DNA from: Acidobacteriota bacterium | GTDB lineage: Bacteria > Acidobacteriota > Polarisedimenticolia > Gp22-AA2 > AA152 | DNA: 36,223 bases | Direction of reading: 5' to 3' | Assembly: GCA_003222305.1 (NCBI GenBank) | Contig: QHVQ01000008.1 | Coordinates: 8,971 to 45,193 of the forward strand | Part shown: positions 7,809 to 17,168 of the stretch, piece by piece | Layout of the letters: each line of letters begins with the position of its first letter | How positions within the stretch are numbered: position 1 is the stretch's first letter | Program-made: the position numbers and the translations under genes | The notes under the pieces: model-generated | What the model saw: only the letters and a program-made list of their open reading frames with translations | Told to the model about the DNA's origin: nothing | Database searches by the model: none

Positions 7809-9206
7809 ATGATATCCTCCCCGACGGAGGCGCGCAGGATGTTCGAGAAGCTTTCGGAGGACGCTCCGCCCGAAGGGAGGCTGCAGAGCTTTTTGTCCGC
7901 ATCGGGGCGGGACCTGAGCCTGGCGGAGCGCATGGTAGAAGAGGCCCTTCTGGCCGGGGCAGAGGAGGCCGAAATCTACTTGAAGACCAGCGCAACCACG
8001 GGGATCTATCTGCAAGGCGGATTCGCAACCCTGGCGGGCGGCCACGAGCGCGGGTTGGCACTGCGCGTCTTCGATGGACGCGGAAATTTCTCGCATGCGT
8101 TCTCCTCCTGGACCCAACCAGAGGTCGGCGCCCGGATGATCCGGAGTGCCATGGCGGCGCTACGCTCGGTCACTGGAGACCCGGTGACGCCGGCGTTTCC
8201 CGCGCCATGCCCCGCGGCCCCGTTTCCTGAGATCGAAGGGGTGCTCGATGGGGCCGTGGTGGAAACCGATCCGGCAGCGAAGCGTGCCTTGCTGGAGCGT
8301 GCCCTGGCAGCGGCGTCTCGGCAGGCGGTTGCCAAGATCTTGGTTTCCTATCGCGATGGCGCCTCTCGCGTGGTACTGGCAAACAGCCGGGGACTGAAAG
8401 CCGTCTTCACCAGAACCTTGACACTGCTCACGCTTACGCGTTCGGAGGAAGGTGGACCCACCCTGCATGGGGAGGTGGCGAGCTGTCACCTGCATCCGGA
8501 CGAAATCACCGAGAGCACGGACAGGCTGCTCCGTCTAGATCGATCTGGACCCGAGGAAGTGATCCCTACCTCCTGCCTTCTTCTGGAGTCCGCCGCTGCC
8601 ACGGACATTGTGCGCTGGATCGAGCATGAGCTGGTCACGAGCCGGGCATCTCCCCCGGAAGTGGAAGGATTTCGCCGGATCGCGTCCGAGGCAGTGGAAG
8701 TGGTGGATGATCCTCTGCTGCCCGGAGGCGTGGCCAGCTCCCCCTTCGATGGCGAGGGATTTGCGTCGGTTCCTTTGCGACTCGTGAAATCGGGCATTCG
8801 ACTCGCGCGTTTCGACCAGGTTCCAGAGAATGGACCGGCGGGAACCAGGCATTCGGTCCGCTCCTCCTATCGAGACCTTCCGGCCCCAGGGGGAACCAAT
8901 TTGATCATTCTTCCCGGCCGCAGGCATCGGGATGAAATGCTTCAAAGCCTGGATAGGGGATTTCTCTTGGCAGCGCTGGAATGTGACGCCCGCGGGGGGC
9001 AGCGAGACGAGGCAACGCTGTGGCGGGGGATCGGCTGGGAGGTTCGGGACGGCCTCTTGACGAGACGATGCCGCCGAGTCCTGTTTCGGGCCGCGCCTCG
9101 GCAGCTTCTGGAGGGGATCCTGGAAGTCTCCCGGGATGTCCGTTGCTCCCTGCGAAGGGCCACCGCCCTGGGTTGTCCCGATCTGCTCATCCGCCCTCAG
9201 GACTAA
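7809..9206 (+). CDS. pmbA: TldE/PmbA-family protein (TldD partner)
   Basis: LAERMVEEALLAGAEEAEIYLKTSATTGIYLQGGFATLAGGHERGLALRVFDGRG matches the TldE/PmbA N-terminus; lacks HExxxH. Start could be ATG 7839. Confidence 0.82.
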   Translation: MISSPTEARRMFEKLSEDAPPEGRLQSFLSASGRDLSLAERMVEEALLAGAEEAEIYLKTSATTGIYLQGGFATLAGGHERGLALRVFDGRGNFSHAFSSWTQPEVGARMIRSAMAALRSVTGDPVTPAFPAPCPAAPFPEIEGVLDGAVVETDPAAKRALLERALAAASRQAVAKILVSYRDGASRVVLANSRGLKAVFTRTLTLLTLTRSEEGGPTLHGEVASCHLHPDEITESTDRLLRLDRSGPEEVIPTSCLLLESAAATDIVRWIEHELVTSRASPPEVEGFRRIASEAVEVVDDPLLPGGVASSPFDGEGFASVPLRLVKSGIRLARFDQVPENGPAGTRHSVRSSYRDLPAPGGTNLIILPGRRHRDEMLQSLDRGFLLAALECDARGGQRDEATLWRGIGWEVRDGLLTRRCRRVLFRAAPRQLLEGILEVSRDVRCSLRRATALGCPDLLIRPQD

Positions 9207-10182
9207 AGACATATTTTTCGAAGAGTGAAAAGATCGTGTGATAGCGCTGGTCCGTGAGCATGGCGCTACGGGCCATGCGGACCGTCCTCGGAATGTATCC
9301 TCGGTATTCCGCATTCCCCAAATGGGCGACCTGATACCCAAACGTTCCCAAGTCCTTGATGTTTCGTTGGAGCGCCATCCGAGCGAATTCCGCCTTAAAC
9401 TCCTCGGGGGAGAGGTCCCGCCGCCGGGCAAGAAAATATCGGATTCCCTCTTCCCTCAAATCCTGATCCAGATCGAGGGATGAATCCCTCAGCAGCGACG
9501 CCAGATCGTAGGAAGCCGGTCCCAGGCGGGCGTCCTGGTAATCGATGACCCGCAGACCCCCTGGGGTGATCATGAGGTTACGGGACTGAAAGTCGCGGTG
9601 ACATAGGACCCGCTTCGCGGAATCAAGGGAGGCAGCCAACCACTGGAAAAAGCTCTTGAATCCTGCCTCTTCCGAGGGGGCGGGGCGGACTCCCTGATAT
9701 CCCAGAACGAAGTGCTTGTAGAAGTGGTCCAGCTCCCAGAGGAGCTTTGCTTCATCCAGTGCCACCCGGCGAGCCGCGGCATGAGGGGGAAGTTCCCGCG
9801 TCCCGCTTTCCTGAAGAAGGATGATGATGTCGATGGCCTCCCGATAGAGGGCAGGTCGATCGATGGAGGGATCGCACAGCAATGCCAGCTGGAGTGTGGT
9901 GTCTCCGAGGTCCTCCAGCAAGATTGCCCCATATTCGGGGAAGACTCGTTCGATCTTTGGTACCGGGACCCCTACATGCTCCAGATGCTCGTGATTCCCC
10001 TTCAGTGGGAATCCCTCCCAGTCAAAGACGTGAGGGTAGAGCATGAGAACGCTCGAGGGGTCTCCGGGTGCAGTGAGTCTAAAAAACCTCCGGGTGGAAG
10101 CGTCTCCTTTCAGGGGGACAGCCACCGTCCCGGGCGGAAAATGCTCGTTAAGCAGGGAATTGAGGGCCGGGGGAGTGGACAT
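9187..10182 (-). CDS. Aminoglycoside-phosphotransferase-fold sugar kinase (AmgK-like)
   Basis: LCHRDFQSRNLM ... VIDYQDARLGPASYDLASLLRD; MALQRNIKDLGTFGYQ. ATG at 10182 overlaps the stop of the upstream nucleotidyltransferase (TAATG). Confidence 0.85.
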   Translation of the reverse strand: MSTPPALNSLLNEHFPPGTVAVPLKGDASTRRFFRLTAPGDPSSVLMLYPHVFDWEGFPLKGNHEHLEHVGVPVPKIERVFPEYGAILLEDLGDTTLQLALLCDPSIDRPALYREAIDIIILLQESGTRELPPHAAARRVALDEAKLLWELDHFYKHFVLGYQGVRPAPSEEAGFKSFFQWLAASLDSAKRVLCHRDFQSRNLMITPGGLRVIDYQDARLGPASYDLASLLRDSSLDLDQDLREEGIRYFLARRRDLSPEEFKAEFARMALQRNIKDLGTFGYQVAHLGNAEYRGYIPRTVRMARSAMLTDQRYHTIFSLFEKYVFSPEGG

Positions 10183-11267
10183 TAAAAGGATGCCAGGAGC
10201 AGCCCGTCCATCCGCTCTAATCCGTTCAGGTCTCCGCCATAAGCTCGTTCGTCCATGATAATTTTTCGGCGAAGACGGGCTCTTGAGGGAATGTGTGCGC
10301 CAAATCCCACGATGCATTCGTTCAGGGAAGCTTCCGCTCCGACCTGGACATCGTCCCAGAGGATGCTGCGAATGAGGCTCGCCCTGTGACGGAGGATCAC
10401 CCGGTCCCCAAGGACTGCGCCGGCGGCGAAGCTGCCGCCCTCCATTCTGATGTTTTCGCCCGCGAGAAAAGTTGGTTCTACTGTTCCCTCCAGGGCCTTA
10501 GCAGGGGTGGCGCTGTACACGCCTTCGCGCATACGGATTCTCTGGAGGTATCCGCTGTCACCGCAGGCCAGCAGCTCCAAAGAGCCATCCAGGTATCGCT
10601 GTGGTGTTCCGAGCTCTTTCCAGAACCCAAGGTGCAGATAACCTGAAATCCTGCCCTCTGCTTCGATCAGCCTTGGATAGACCTCACGGTTGATCTCGCT
10701 CTTCACGACAGGAGGGATCTCCCGAAAAATGGTCGGTTCAAGAATGTGTATCCCGGTGAAGTGATACTTGGGCACTCCAGAATCTTTTCCGGGCCGCCCG
10801 GCGATCCGGACAATTCTGCCAGTATGCTCCATCTCCACGGCTCCATACTCGGTGCCCTCCTGGTAGGGAGTTAGGACGAGTGTCGCCAAAGCGCGGGTCT
10901 GCCGATGGTGCTCTAGAGCCAACAGAAGGGCGCAGTCGGTGACGAAATCGGAATTGACCATAATCAATGTCCCGTCCACTAGAAGCCGTTCAGCGTTCTT
11001 GAGTCCCCCACCCGTACCGAGGATGACCGGCTCTTCCAGGAAGTTCACGAGAAGGCCCAGCGCGCGGATTTGTGGCTCGATACAACGGAGGGTATCGGGG
11101 CGGTAATGAAGGTTGATGGCCACCTCGGTGACGCCGTTTCGGGCCAGATGTTCGAGCAGGTGGAGGATTGTGGCACGATTGAGGAGTGGGAGGGCTGGCT
11201 TGGCGCGGTCCCAGGTGAGAGGTTTCATCCTCTCCCCGTATCCGGCGGCTAGTACCATCGCTTTCAT
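10182..11267 (-). CDS. Sugar-phosphate nucleotidyltransferase (MurU-like) with C-terminal region resembling a left-handed beta-helix
   Basis: MKAMVLAAGYGERMKPLTWDRAKPALPLLNRATILHLLEHL nucleotidyltransferase signature; C-terminal FLAGENIRMEGGSFAAGAVLGDRVILRHRASLIRSILWDDVQVG; SD GGAGGAGAT. Confidence 0.87.
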   Translation of the reverse strand: MKAMVLAAGYGERMKPLTWDRAKPALPLLNRATILHLLEHLARNGVTEVAINLHYRPDTLRCIEPQIRALGLLVNFLEEPVILGTGGGLKNAERLLVDGTLIMVNSDFVTDCALLLALEHHRQTRALATLVLTPYQEGTEYGAVEMEHTGRIVRIAGRPGKDSGVPKYHFTGIHILEPTIFREIPPVVKSEINREVYPRLIEAEGRISGYLHLGFWKELGTPQRYLDGSLELLACGDSGYLQRIRMREGVYSATPAKALEGTVEPTFLAGENIRMEGGSFAAGAVLGDRVILRHRASLIRSILWDDVQVGAEASLNECIVGFGAHIPSRARLRRKIIMDERAYGGDLNGLERMDGLLLASF

Positions 11268-11390
11268 ATCTCCTCCGGAATATGCTGCTGCGCCAAAGGT
11301 CGGCGGGACGACAATACTAGGAAGCAGCGCTCCTCACGGTTTTCTCTGCGCACCCCTCTCAAAAATACCCGTGATCAACTATCCTCACCT

Positions 11391-11951
11391 CTATGCCCTT
11401 ATGCCAAATATCATATTTCTTGTGCTAATTCGATTTTCTGCTTTATATCTATTGAAAAGATCTACGTAGGTGCTGGTAATAAAGTCCTCTCTCTGGTAGC
11501 CCAGCTGCCTGGCTAGTCTTCGTACGGCTTCAGGTCTTCCCTCGATTTCGATATAGTCACCTATGGGTGTTTCGTCAAGACTGATCAATGTCGCATCCTT
11601 GTGGAAGATTGTCCGAAATTTCTCGTAACGGAATGCACACCTGAGGCCGAGGCAGGTAAGGATCTTGAGAGCCGTTTTCCCGTCAGACACCTGGGTCTCC
11701 AATTCCAGTCTCGCTTTGGTTGACTTTAGGATGCGGCTCCGTCCCTTGAACGTCAGAGTGGCCTCGCCATCCGCGAGGCGGAGTCGAAGGAGAGAGCCGG
11801 AACGCCGAATCCTTCCATCGCGGTAGTCAAAGACTATGTTGTCTTCAAAGTGCCGGCGTTTCAGGAGCGTGGCACCGGCGTCGCGCAAGCGGGTCTTGAG
11901 AAGGGACGGTCGTTTTACGCGAAGCTTTATCTCGGTTTCGCGCTGCTCCAC
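11391..11951 (-). CDS. CYTH-domain protein (class IV adenylate cyclase / triphosphate tunnel enzyme superfamily)
   Basis: EXEXK motif (ETEIK) at N-terminus, SLLRLRLADGEATLTFKG, ISLDETPIGDYIEIEG; GTG start with GGAGGA SD. Confidence 0.88.
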   Translation of the reverse strand: MEQRETEIKLRVKRPSLLKTRLRDAGATLLKRRHFEDNIVFDYRDGRIRRSGSLLRLRLADGEATLTFKGRSRILKSTKARLELETQVSDGKTALKILTCLGLRCAFRYEKFRTIFHKDATLISLDETPIGDYIEIEGRPEAVRRLARQLGYQREDFITSTYVDLFNRYKAENRISTRNMIFGIRA

Positions 11952-12041
11952 GACGCTTCCTCCGGCGGTACTTATACCACAGCTACCTGGGTGCTCTGAT
12001 TCCCCTACGTGCTAGAATCCGCCTTATTGAGAGGACTTCGC

Positions 12042-12734
12042 GTGCCCAGGACCAGCCTCAATGCGCGTGCTGCCCGTATTCTGGAGCGAATGGAAAAGGA
12101 GTATCCGGAGGTCGAGTGTGCCCTTAGCCACGACAACCCGCTCCAACTGTTGGTGGCCACCATCCTCTCCGCCCAGTGCACTGATGCACGGGTGAACATG
12201 GTCACCCCTGAGCTGTTCCGCAAGTACCCCGATGCGGCTGCATTTGCACGTGCTGACCTGCGCCAACTCGAATCGACCATCCGGAGCACCGGTTTTTTCA
12301 GGAGTAAGGCGAGGAACCTTCGGGAATCCTGTCGCGCTATTCAGAAGAGATTCGGTGGAAGGGTTCCAGGCAGGCTGGAGGACCTGGTAACACTCCCCGG
12401 GGTAGGGCGCAAGACCGCCAACGTGGTTCTGGGAAGCGCCTTCGGGATTCCTGGAATAACCGTGGACACCCACGTCGGTCGTCTCTCCCGACGCCTTGGT
12501 CTTACGAAGCAAGCGGACCCGGTGAAGGTGGAACTCGACCTCATGAAGCTGATTCCACAGAAGAAATGGTCGTCGTTCTCCTTGCAGCTCATCTGGCATG
12601 GCCGGAAGGTTTGTCACGCTCGCGCCCCCCGTTGCGGGGAATGCACTCTCATGAGTCTTTGCCCCTATCCCTCCCAAACAGGCGCAGTTGGGGGCCACAC
12701 CACCGGTAGCTCCGCCAGATTCAGGCACGCCTGA
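12042..12734 (+). CDS. nth: Endonuclease III
   Basis: HhH LPGVGRKTANVVLG, VDTHVGRLSRRLGL, [4Fe-4S] Cys motif C-x6-C-x2-C-x5-C. Track start 12009; GTG 12042 has SD GAGAGGA, with TAGAAT (12013-12018) as a possible -10. Confidence 0.95.
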   Translation: MPRTSLNARAARILERMEKEYPEVECALSHDNPLQLLVATILSAQCTDARVNMVTPELFRKYPDAAAFARADLRQLESTIRSTGFFRSKARNLRESCRAIQKRFGGRVPGRLEDLVTLPGVGRKTANVVLGSAFGIPGITVDTHVGRLSRRLGLTKQADPVKVELDLMKLIPQKKWSSFSLQLIWHGRKVCHARAPRCGECTLMSLCPYPSQTGAVGGHTTGSSARFRHA

Positions 12735-12941
12735 TCGGAATCACACCTCTTTTGATCAATGGGGAATGATGGGAGAGGACTCAGTCAGGAGAATCTCAGC
12801 CGCCACCCACGGATCTCCGAGTAGCCGTCATGCTGGCGGCCTGTCTCTGGATGGCCTTCCTGCCGCTCCCGGCTGGTAGGTCAGCCGGCTCAGCGGTTCT
12901 CTGCAGACGGATCTCCTCCGGTGGCGGAGCGGTGAACCGGT

Positions 12942-13517
12942 TCAGGGACCGCCTGACTTCGGCTTTTCCAAGGACTTCCGGATGGTCTCGATGAGCACCG
13001 GTACCGGCTTGCTGATTTCCGAGGGGTCGTTGACTCTTTCGGCCTTCCCTTGATCATTGATCCGGTATTCGCCGTAGTGGAAGGCGGCCGTGGTGTAGGC
13101 CTCCGCAAATTTCTTCGGATTCAGCAGAAAGACCACATAGAACTTGCCGGCCTGATAGTTGGTGAGATCTCCCTCCATGTCCGACTTAAAGGCAATCTTG
13201 ACTTTGGAACTCGATGCCTTTCCCTTGATGGACTCATCGATCTGTAGAACGGCGTAACTGCTTTCCCAATAAGTGTAGCGCCTCGACCGGGGCTGGTTTC
13301 TTGAAGGTCCCGGGTGCGGGATGGCGCCCACTTCCACCACGCGTCCCTTCACGATGAGATCCGCCCATCGCACCAAGTCCTTGAACTCGGGTTTCACCAC
13401 TTTGCCGGCGCCGTAGCCGATGGCGCCGCGTGGCACCTGCTCCGGGGCGGCGGCGAGCTGAGCGGAGCCCAGGATTAACAACACGAAAAGTGAGGAGAAG
13501 CGACGGCTGCTAGTCAC
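12942..13517 (-). CDS. Secreted protein of unknown function
   Basis: GTG start inside the end of the upstream GGDEF gene, signal peptide VTSSRRFSSLFVLLILGSAQLAAA; no family recognised. Confidence 0.6.
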   Translation of the reverse strand: MTSSRRFSSLFVLLILGSAQLAAAPEQVPRGAIGYGAGKVVKPEFKDLVRWADLIVKGRVVEVGAIPHPGPSRNQPRSRRYTYWESSYAVLQIDESIKGKASSSKVKIAFKSDMEGDLTNYQAGKFYVVFLLNPKKFAEAYTTAAFHYGEYRINDQGKAERVNDPSEISKPVPVLIETIRKSLEKPKSGGP

Positions 13518-14484
13518 GGGTCCTGATGGAATGCGGATCCAGCACCGACCGGTTGCGTCCCGCCTCTTTGGCTTGGTAGAGGGCCCGGTCGGCCTCTCGC
13601 ACCAGGTCCTCATGGCCGACGATGCCCGAATTCATCGGATAAGTGGCGATGCCCTGACTGGAGGTGACTCGCACGTCTTCGTCGCTGAGGCGGAACAGGT
13701 GGGATTCCATGGCGAGCCGGATCCTCTCGGCGAGCTTGAAGGCGGGGGGTCCGGCGGTGGCTGGCAGGAGGATGACGAATTCATCGCCGCCGTATCGGGC
13801 CACCAGGTCCGTCTCCCTCGTGTTCCGGGTGAGGATTCGGCCGAATTCTCGGAGGACCTCGTCGCCGCTCATGTGTCCGTGACGATCGTTGACGATCTTG
13901 TAGTGATCCAGGTCCAGCATCATAAGCGAGAGGTATTCGCGGTAGCGGCGCGCCCGGCGAAACTCCTCCTGGAGCCGCTGGTTGAATGCCCGGTAGTTGC
14001 GAAGCGCGGTCTTCTCATCGTGGACCAGGAGCTGCTGCAGGCGGGAGTTGGCCTCCTTGAGCTCCTGGTTGGCCTGCTCCAGCTGGAGATACACATCCCG
14101 CTTCTTCAGCATGGTACGGATGCGTGAGCGGACTTCGTGGATGTTGGTAGGATCGGAGATGAGATCGTCCGCTCCGTGCTCCAGCATTTCCGCGGCCCCG
14201 GGAAGCCCTCCGCCGTTGGTTAACATGATGATGGGAATCATCCCCAGGTGGCAGTCCTTCTTCAGCTCGCGGGCCACCGCCTCGCCCGAAAGAGAGGGGA
14301 GGGCGCGATCCAGCAGGATGAGATCGGGGGTTTCCCGGCGCGCCATCTCCAGCGCCTGGGGACCGTCGCAGGCGGTGCTGACTACGAAGCTATCCTCCCG
14401 AAGCCAGTCGGTCAGGCGCCGGACATTCTCCGGCTCGTGGTCCACCACGAGGATTCGGTAGAGGTTTTGCAGGGTCCGCTCCAC
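13510..14484 (-). CDS. Receiver-GGDEF diguanylate cyclase (PleD-like)
   Basis: N-terminal receiver (ILVVDHEPENV...LILLDRALP), C-terminal ARYGGDEFVILLP, RETD I-site five residues before GGDEF. Confidence 0.93.
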   Translation of the reverse strand: MERTLQNLYRILVVDHEPENVRRLTDWLREDSFVVSTACDGPQALEMARRETPDLILLDRALPSLSGEAVARELKKDCHLGMIPIIMLTNGGGLPGAAEMLEHGADDLISDPTNIHEVRSRIRTMLKKRDVYLQLEQANQELKEANSRLQQLLVHDEKTALRNYRAFNQRLQEEFRRARRYREYLSLMMLDLDHYKIVNDRHGHMSGDEVLREFGRILTRNTRETDLVARYGGDEFVILLPATAGPPAFKLAERIRLAMESHLFRLSDEDVRVTSSQGIATYPMNSGIVGHEDLVREADRALYQAKEAGRNRSVLDPHSIRTRD

Positions 14485-14613
14485 CCCAAAGCGTTGGCCT
14501 GCTCCCGCGCCCGTGCACGGCGCGGATGGGTGCCGCTCATTCTATGCGCCCGCTTTCCTCAGTGCAACACCTCGGAGGGTCCGCCGTATCCCATCGGCGC
14601 GGAAGCGCTCCCC

Positions 14614-15834
14614 TCAGTCCATCTGCTTGCGCAGGAATGTGGGGATGTCCAGCTCGTCCTGGAGCGAAGCGTAGGCGGGTACCGTCGTTGACTCCTCTGC
14701 CGGTACAAAATTCAGCGATCCCTCCCGCTGCTGTTTCCTCAGGAATGCGGGGGTGTCGGAAACCCGGTGCTCGAAGCCCCCGCGGTCCCGCATGGGGAAG
14801 GCCTCTCGTCCCCGTCCCACCGGAGTGCTGACGGAGGGGTCCTTGAACCCGGTGGCGATGACGGTCACTTTCATCTCCTCCGTCATGTTGGCGTCGATGA
14901 CCGTGCCAAAAATGATGTTGGCCTCGGGATCTGCTGTCTTCTGCACCAGGGTGGAGGCCTCGGAGACCTCGTGCAGCGTCATGTCAGGGCCTCCGGTGAT
15001 GTTGATGAGGATTCCCTTGGCGCCGTCGATGGCCGCGTCCTCCAGGAGCGGCGACGAGATGGCCTTCTGAGCCGCCTCCATGGCTCGGTTTTCGCCCCGG
15101 GCAATGCCTGTTCCCATGAGGGCCATGCCCATCCCCGCCATGATGGTCTTGACGTCGGCGAAGTCCAGGTTGATCTCCCCGGGAATGGTAATCAGGTCCG
15201 AGATCCCCTGCACCGCTTGGCGGAGTATGTCATCAGCGTATTGGAAGGCGGCGCCCAGGGCCATCTTTTTGTCCACCGTGGCCAAGAGCTTTTCGTTGGG
15301 GATGGCAATGACGGTGTCCACACACTCCTGAAGCTCTCTCAGTCCCAGCTCGGCTTGCTCCTTGCGGCGCTTCCCTTCGAAGGCGAAGGGCTTCGTCACC
15401 ACCGCTACCACGAGCGCACCCAGCTCCTGGGCCAGATTGGCGATGATGGGTGTCGCCCCGGTGCCGGTGCCGCCGCCCAGACCGGCGGTGATGAACACCA
15501 TGTCGGAGCCCGTGAGCAGCTCCAGAATCTTCTCCGAGTCTTCCAGTGCCGCATTGCGTCCCACGTCGGGGTTGGCGCCGGCTCCGAGTCCTTTGGTGAG
15601 CTTGGAGCCGATCTGCAGGCGCACGGGTGCCTTGGCGCTCCGCAGCGCCTGGCAGTCGGTGTTGGCGGCGATGAACTCCACTCCCAGGAGTCCGTTGGCG
15701 ATCATCCGGTTCACGGCATTGCCGCCGCCTCCTCCCACGCCCACCACCTTGATGTTGGCTCCCACCTCCTTGGCCTCTGCGAAGGCCAGGGTGGGCTTCT
15801 TGTCCTGGACGCCGGTCTCATCCATGCGAATCAT
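14614..15834 (-). CDS. ftsZ: Cell division protein FtsZ
   Basis: [17 protein letters not shown], tubulin signature GGGTGTGA, C-terminal DIPTFLRKQ. Track start 15930; ATG 15834 has a strong SD (GGGGGAG). Confidence 0.98.
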   Translation of the reverse strand: MIRMDETGVQDKKPTLAFAEAKEVGANIKVVGVGGGGGNAVNRMIANGLLGVEFIAANTDCQALRSAKAPVRLQIGSKLTKGLGAGANPDVGRNAALEDSEKILELLTGSDMVFITAGLGGGTGTGATPIIANLAQELGALVVAVVTKPFAFEGKRRKEQAELGLRELQECVDTVIAIPNEKLLATVDKKMALGAAFQYADDILRQAVQGISDLITIPGEINLDFADVKTIMAGMGMALMGTGIARGENRAMEAAQKAISSPLLEDAAIDGAKGILINITGGPDMTLHEVSEASTLVQKTADPEANIIFGTVIDANMTEEMKVTVIATGFKDPSVSTPVGRGREAFPMRDRGGFEHRVSDTPAFLRKQQREGSLNFVPAEESTTVPAYASLQDELDIPTFLRKQMD

Positions 15835-15926
15835 CGAATCTCCCCCTGACGGATTGGCCTCCCGGGTCTGGAAGCCCGGCAGGCGACTTTGAATTGGCCC
15901 CTTGGGAAGGCCGCTTCTCCTCTTCA

Positions 15927-17168
15927 TCAAAACAACTCCTGGATCCAGGTCCTCACCCGCACACCGACGCGGGCGAAAAAGAAAGGGTTCGTAGGCGGCT
16001 GGACTTCCACGCGCCGCGTCCGGTGGCGGTGGCCGAAGATCACCAGCCCCACCGGGGTGCTGAAGAGCGGGCTGTTCACGCCGTCCGAGAGGCCCCCGAC
16101 GTTTACCGGGGCGGCGCGGCGGACCGGCATGTCCAGCACGTCTTCGGCGATCTCAGGGATTCCCTCCATGATGGATCCGCCCCCGGTGAGAACCGCGCCG
16201 GCGTTGATGGACTTGTCAAATCCGGTGCGGACGATCTCCTCGTTGATGAGGGAGAAGATCTCCTCGGCCCTGGGCTGGATAATCTCGCAGAGAATCTGCC
16301 TGGAGAGCACTCGGGACTTGCGGCCGCCCACGCTAGGAACCTCGATGGTGTCCTCCTCGCTCACCAGGCTCGGAAGCGCGCAGCCGTACTTCTTCTTGAT
16401 CCTCTCGGCCTCCGGAACTGGTGTCCGGAGCCCCACAGCGATGTCGTTGGTGAAATGGTCCCCCCCTGTGGGGAGGATGCTAATATGGCGGATGGCGCCG
16501 CGCTCCAACAACGCCAGGTCGGTGGTACCGCCCCCGATGTCGATGAGAGCCACCCCCATGTCCTTCTCGTCCGGGGTGATGGTCGCCTCCGACGCCGCCA
16601 GCTGCTCCAGGACCGTGTCCTCCACCTCGATCCCCGCGCGGTTGACACAGTTCACGATGTTTTGGACCGCCGAGATGGAGCCAGTGACGATGTAGACATT
16701 GGCTTCCAACCGAGTGCCCGTCATCCCCACCGGATCCCCGATGCCATCTTGATCATCCACGATGAATTCCTGGGGCAATACGTGGAAAATCTCCCGATCC
16801 GGCGGGATGGACACGGCGCGAGCGGCGCTCAGGACCCGTGCCACGTCCGCCCGCGTGATCTCATGGTCCTTGGAGGCGATGGCAACCACGCCCCGGCTGT
16901 TGAACCCCCGGACGTGGCCGCCGGCGATGCCCACGAAGGCCTTCTCCAGGGCCACGCCGGCCATGAGCTCCGCCTCCTCCACCGCCGACTTGATGGAGTC
17001 CACCGTGGCGTCCAGATTGATCACCACCCCCTTGCGAAGGCCCTTGGAGGGGCAGCTGCCGAACCCGACGATGTCCAGGCCCCCGTGCTCGTTGGGCTCG
17101 GCCACGGTAATGCTTACTTTGGTGGTGCCAATGTCCAGACCCACAATGTGTTTGCTACTTCGCCCCAT
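15927..17168 (-). CDS. ftsA: Cell division protein FtsA
   Basis: [32 protein letters not shown]-terminal membrane-targeting-like helix [10 protein letters not shown]. Confidence 0.97.
   Translation of the reverse strand: MGRSSKHIVGLDIGTTKVSITVAEPNEHGGLDIVGFGSCPSKGLRKGVVINLDATVDSIKSAVEEAELMAGVALEKAFVGIAGGHVRGFNSRGVVAIASKDHEITRADVARVLSAARAVSIPPDREIFHVLPQEFIVDDQDGIGDPVGMTGTRLEANVYIVTGSISAVQNIVNCVNRAGIEVEDTVLEQLAASEATITPDEKDMGVALIDIGGGTTDLALLERGAIRHISILPTGGDHFTNDIAVGLRTPVPEAERIKKKYGCALPSLVSEEDTIEVPSVGGRKSRVLSRQILCEIIQPRAEEIFSLINEEIVRTGFDKSINAGAVLTGGGSIMEGIPEIAEDVLDMPVRRAAPVNVGGLSDGVNSPLFSTPVGLVIFGHRHRTRRVEVQPPTNPFFFARVGVRVRTWIQELF

Noticed and set aside
7738-8061. N-terminal extension of the glpD ORF (MPTRARGRPPGLRIRL...)
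   Set aside because: Low-complexity Arg/Pro-rich, overlaps tldE on the opposite strand; GlpD homology begins after ATG 7737
4683-9206. Possible RiPP cluster, because TldD/TldE (and an M16 peptidase at 32 kb) can mature peptide products
   Set aside because: No precursor peptide, modifying enzyme or dedicated exporter seen nearby; TldD/E are widespread housekeeping proteins and the M16 gene is about 23 kb away
12735-12941. Possible intrinsic terminator between convergent nth and the secreted protein gene
   Set aside because: Short hairpins such as CTCCG-GTGG-CGGAG exist but without a U-tract; not convincing
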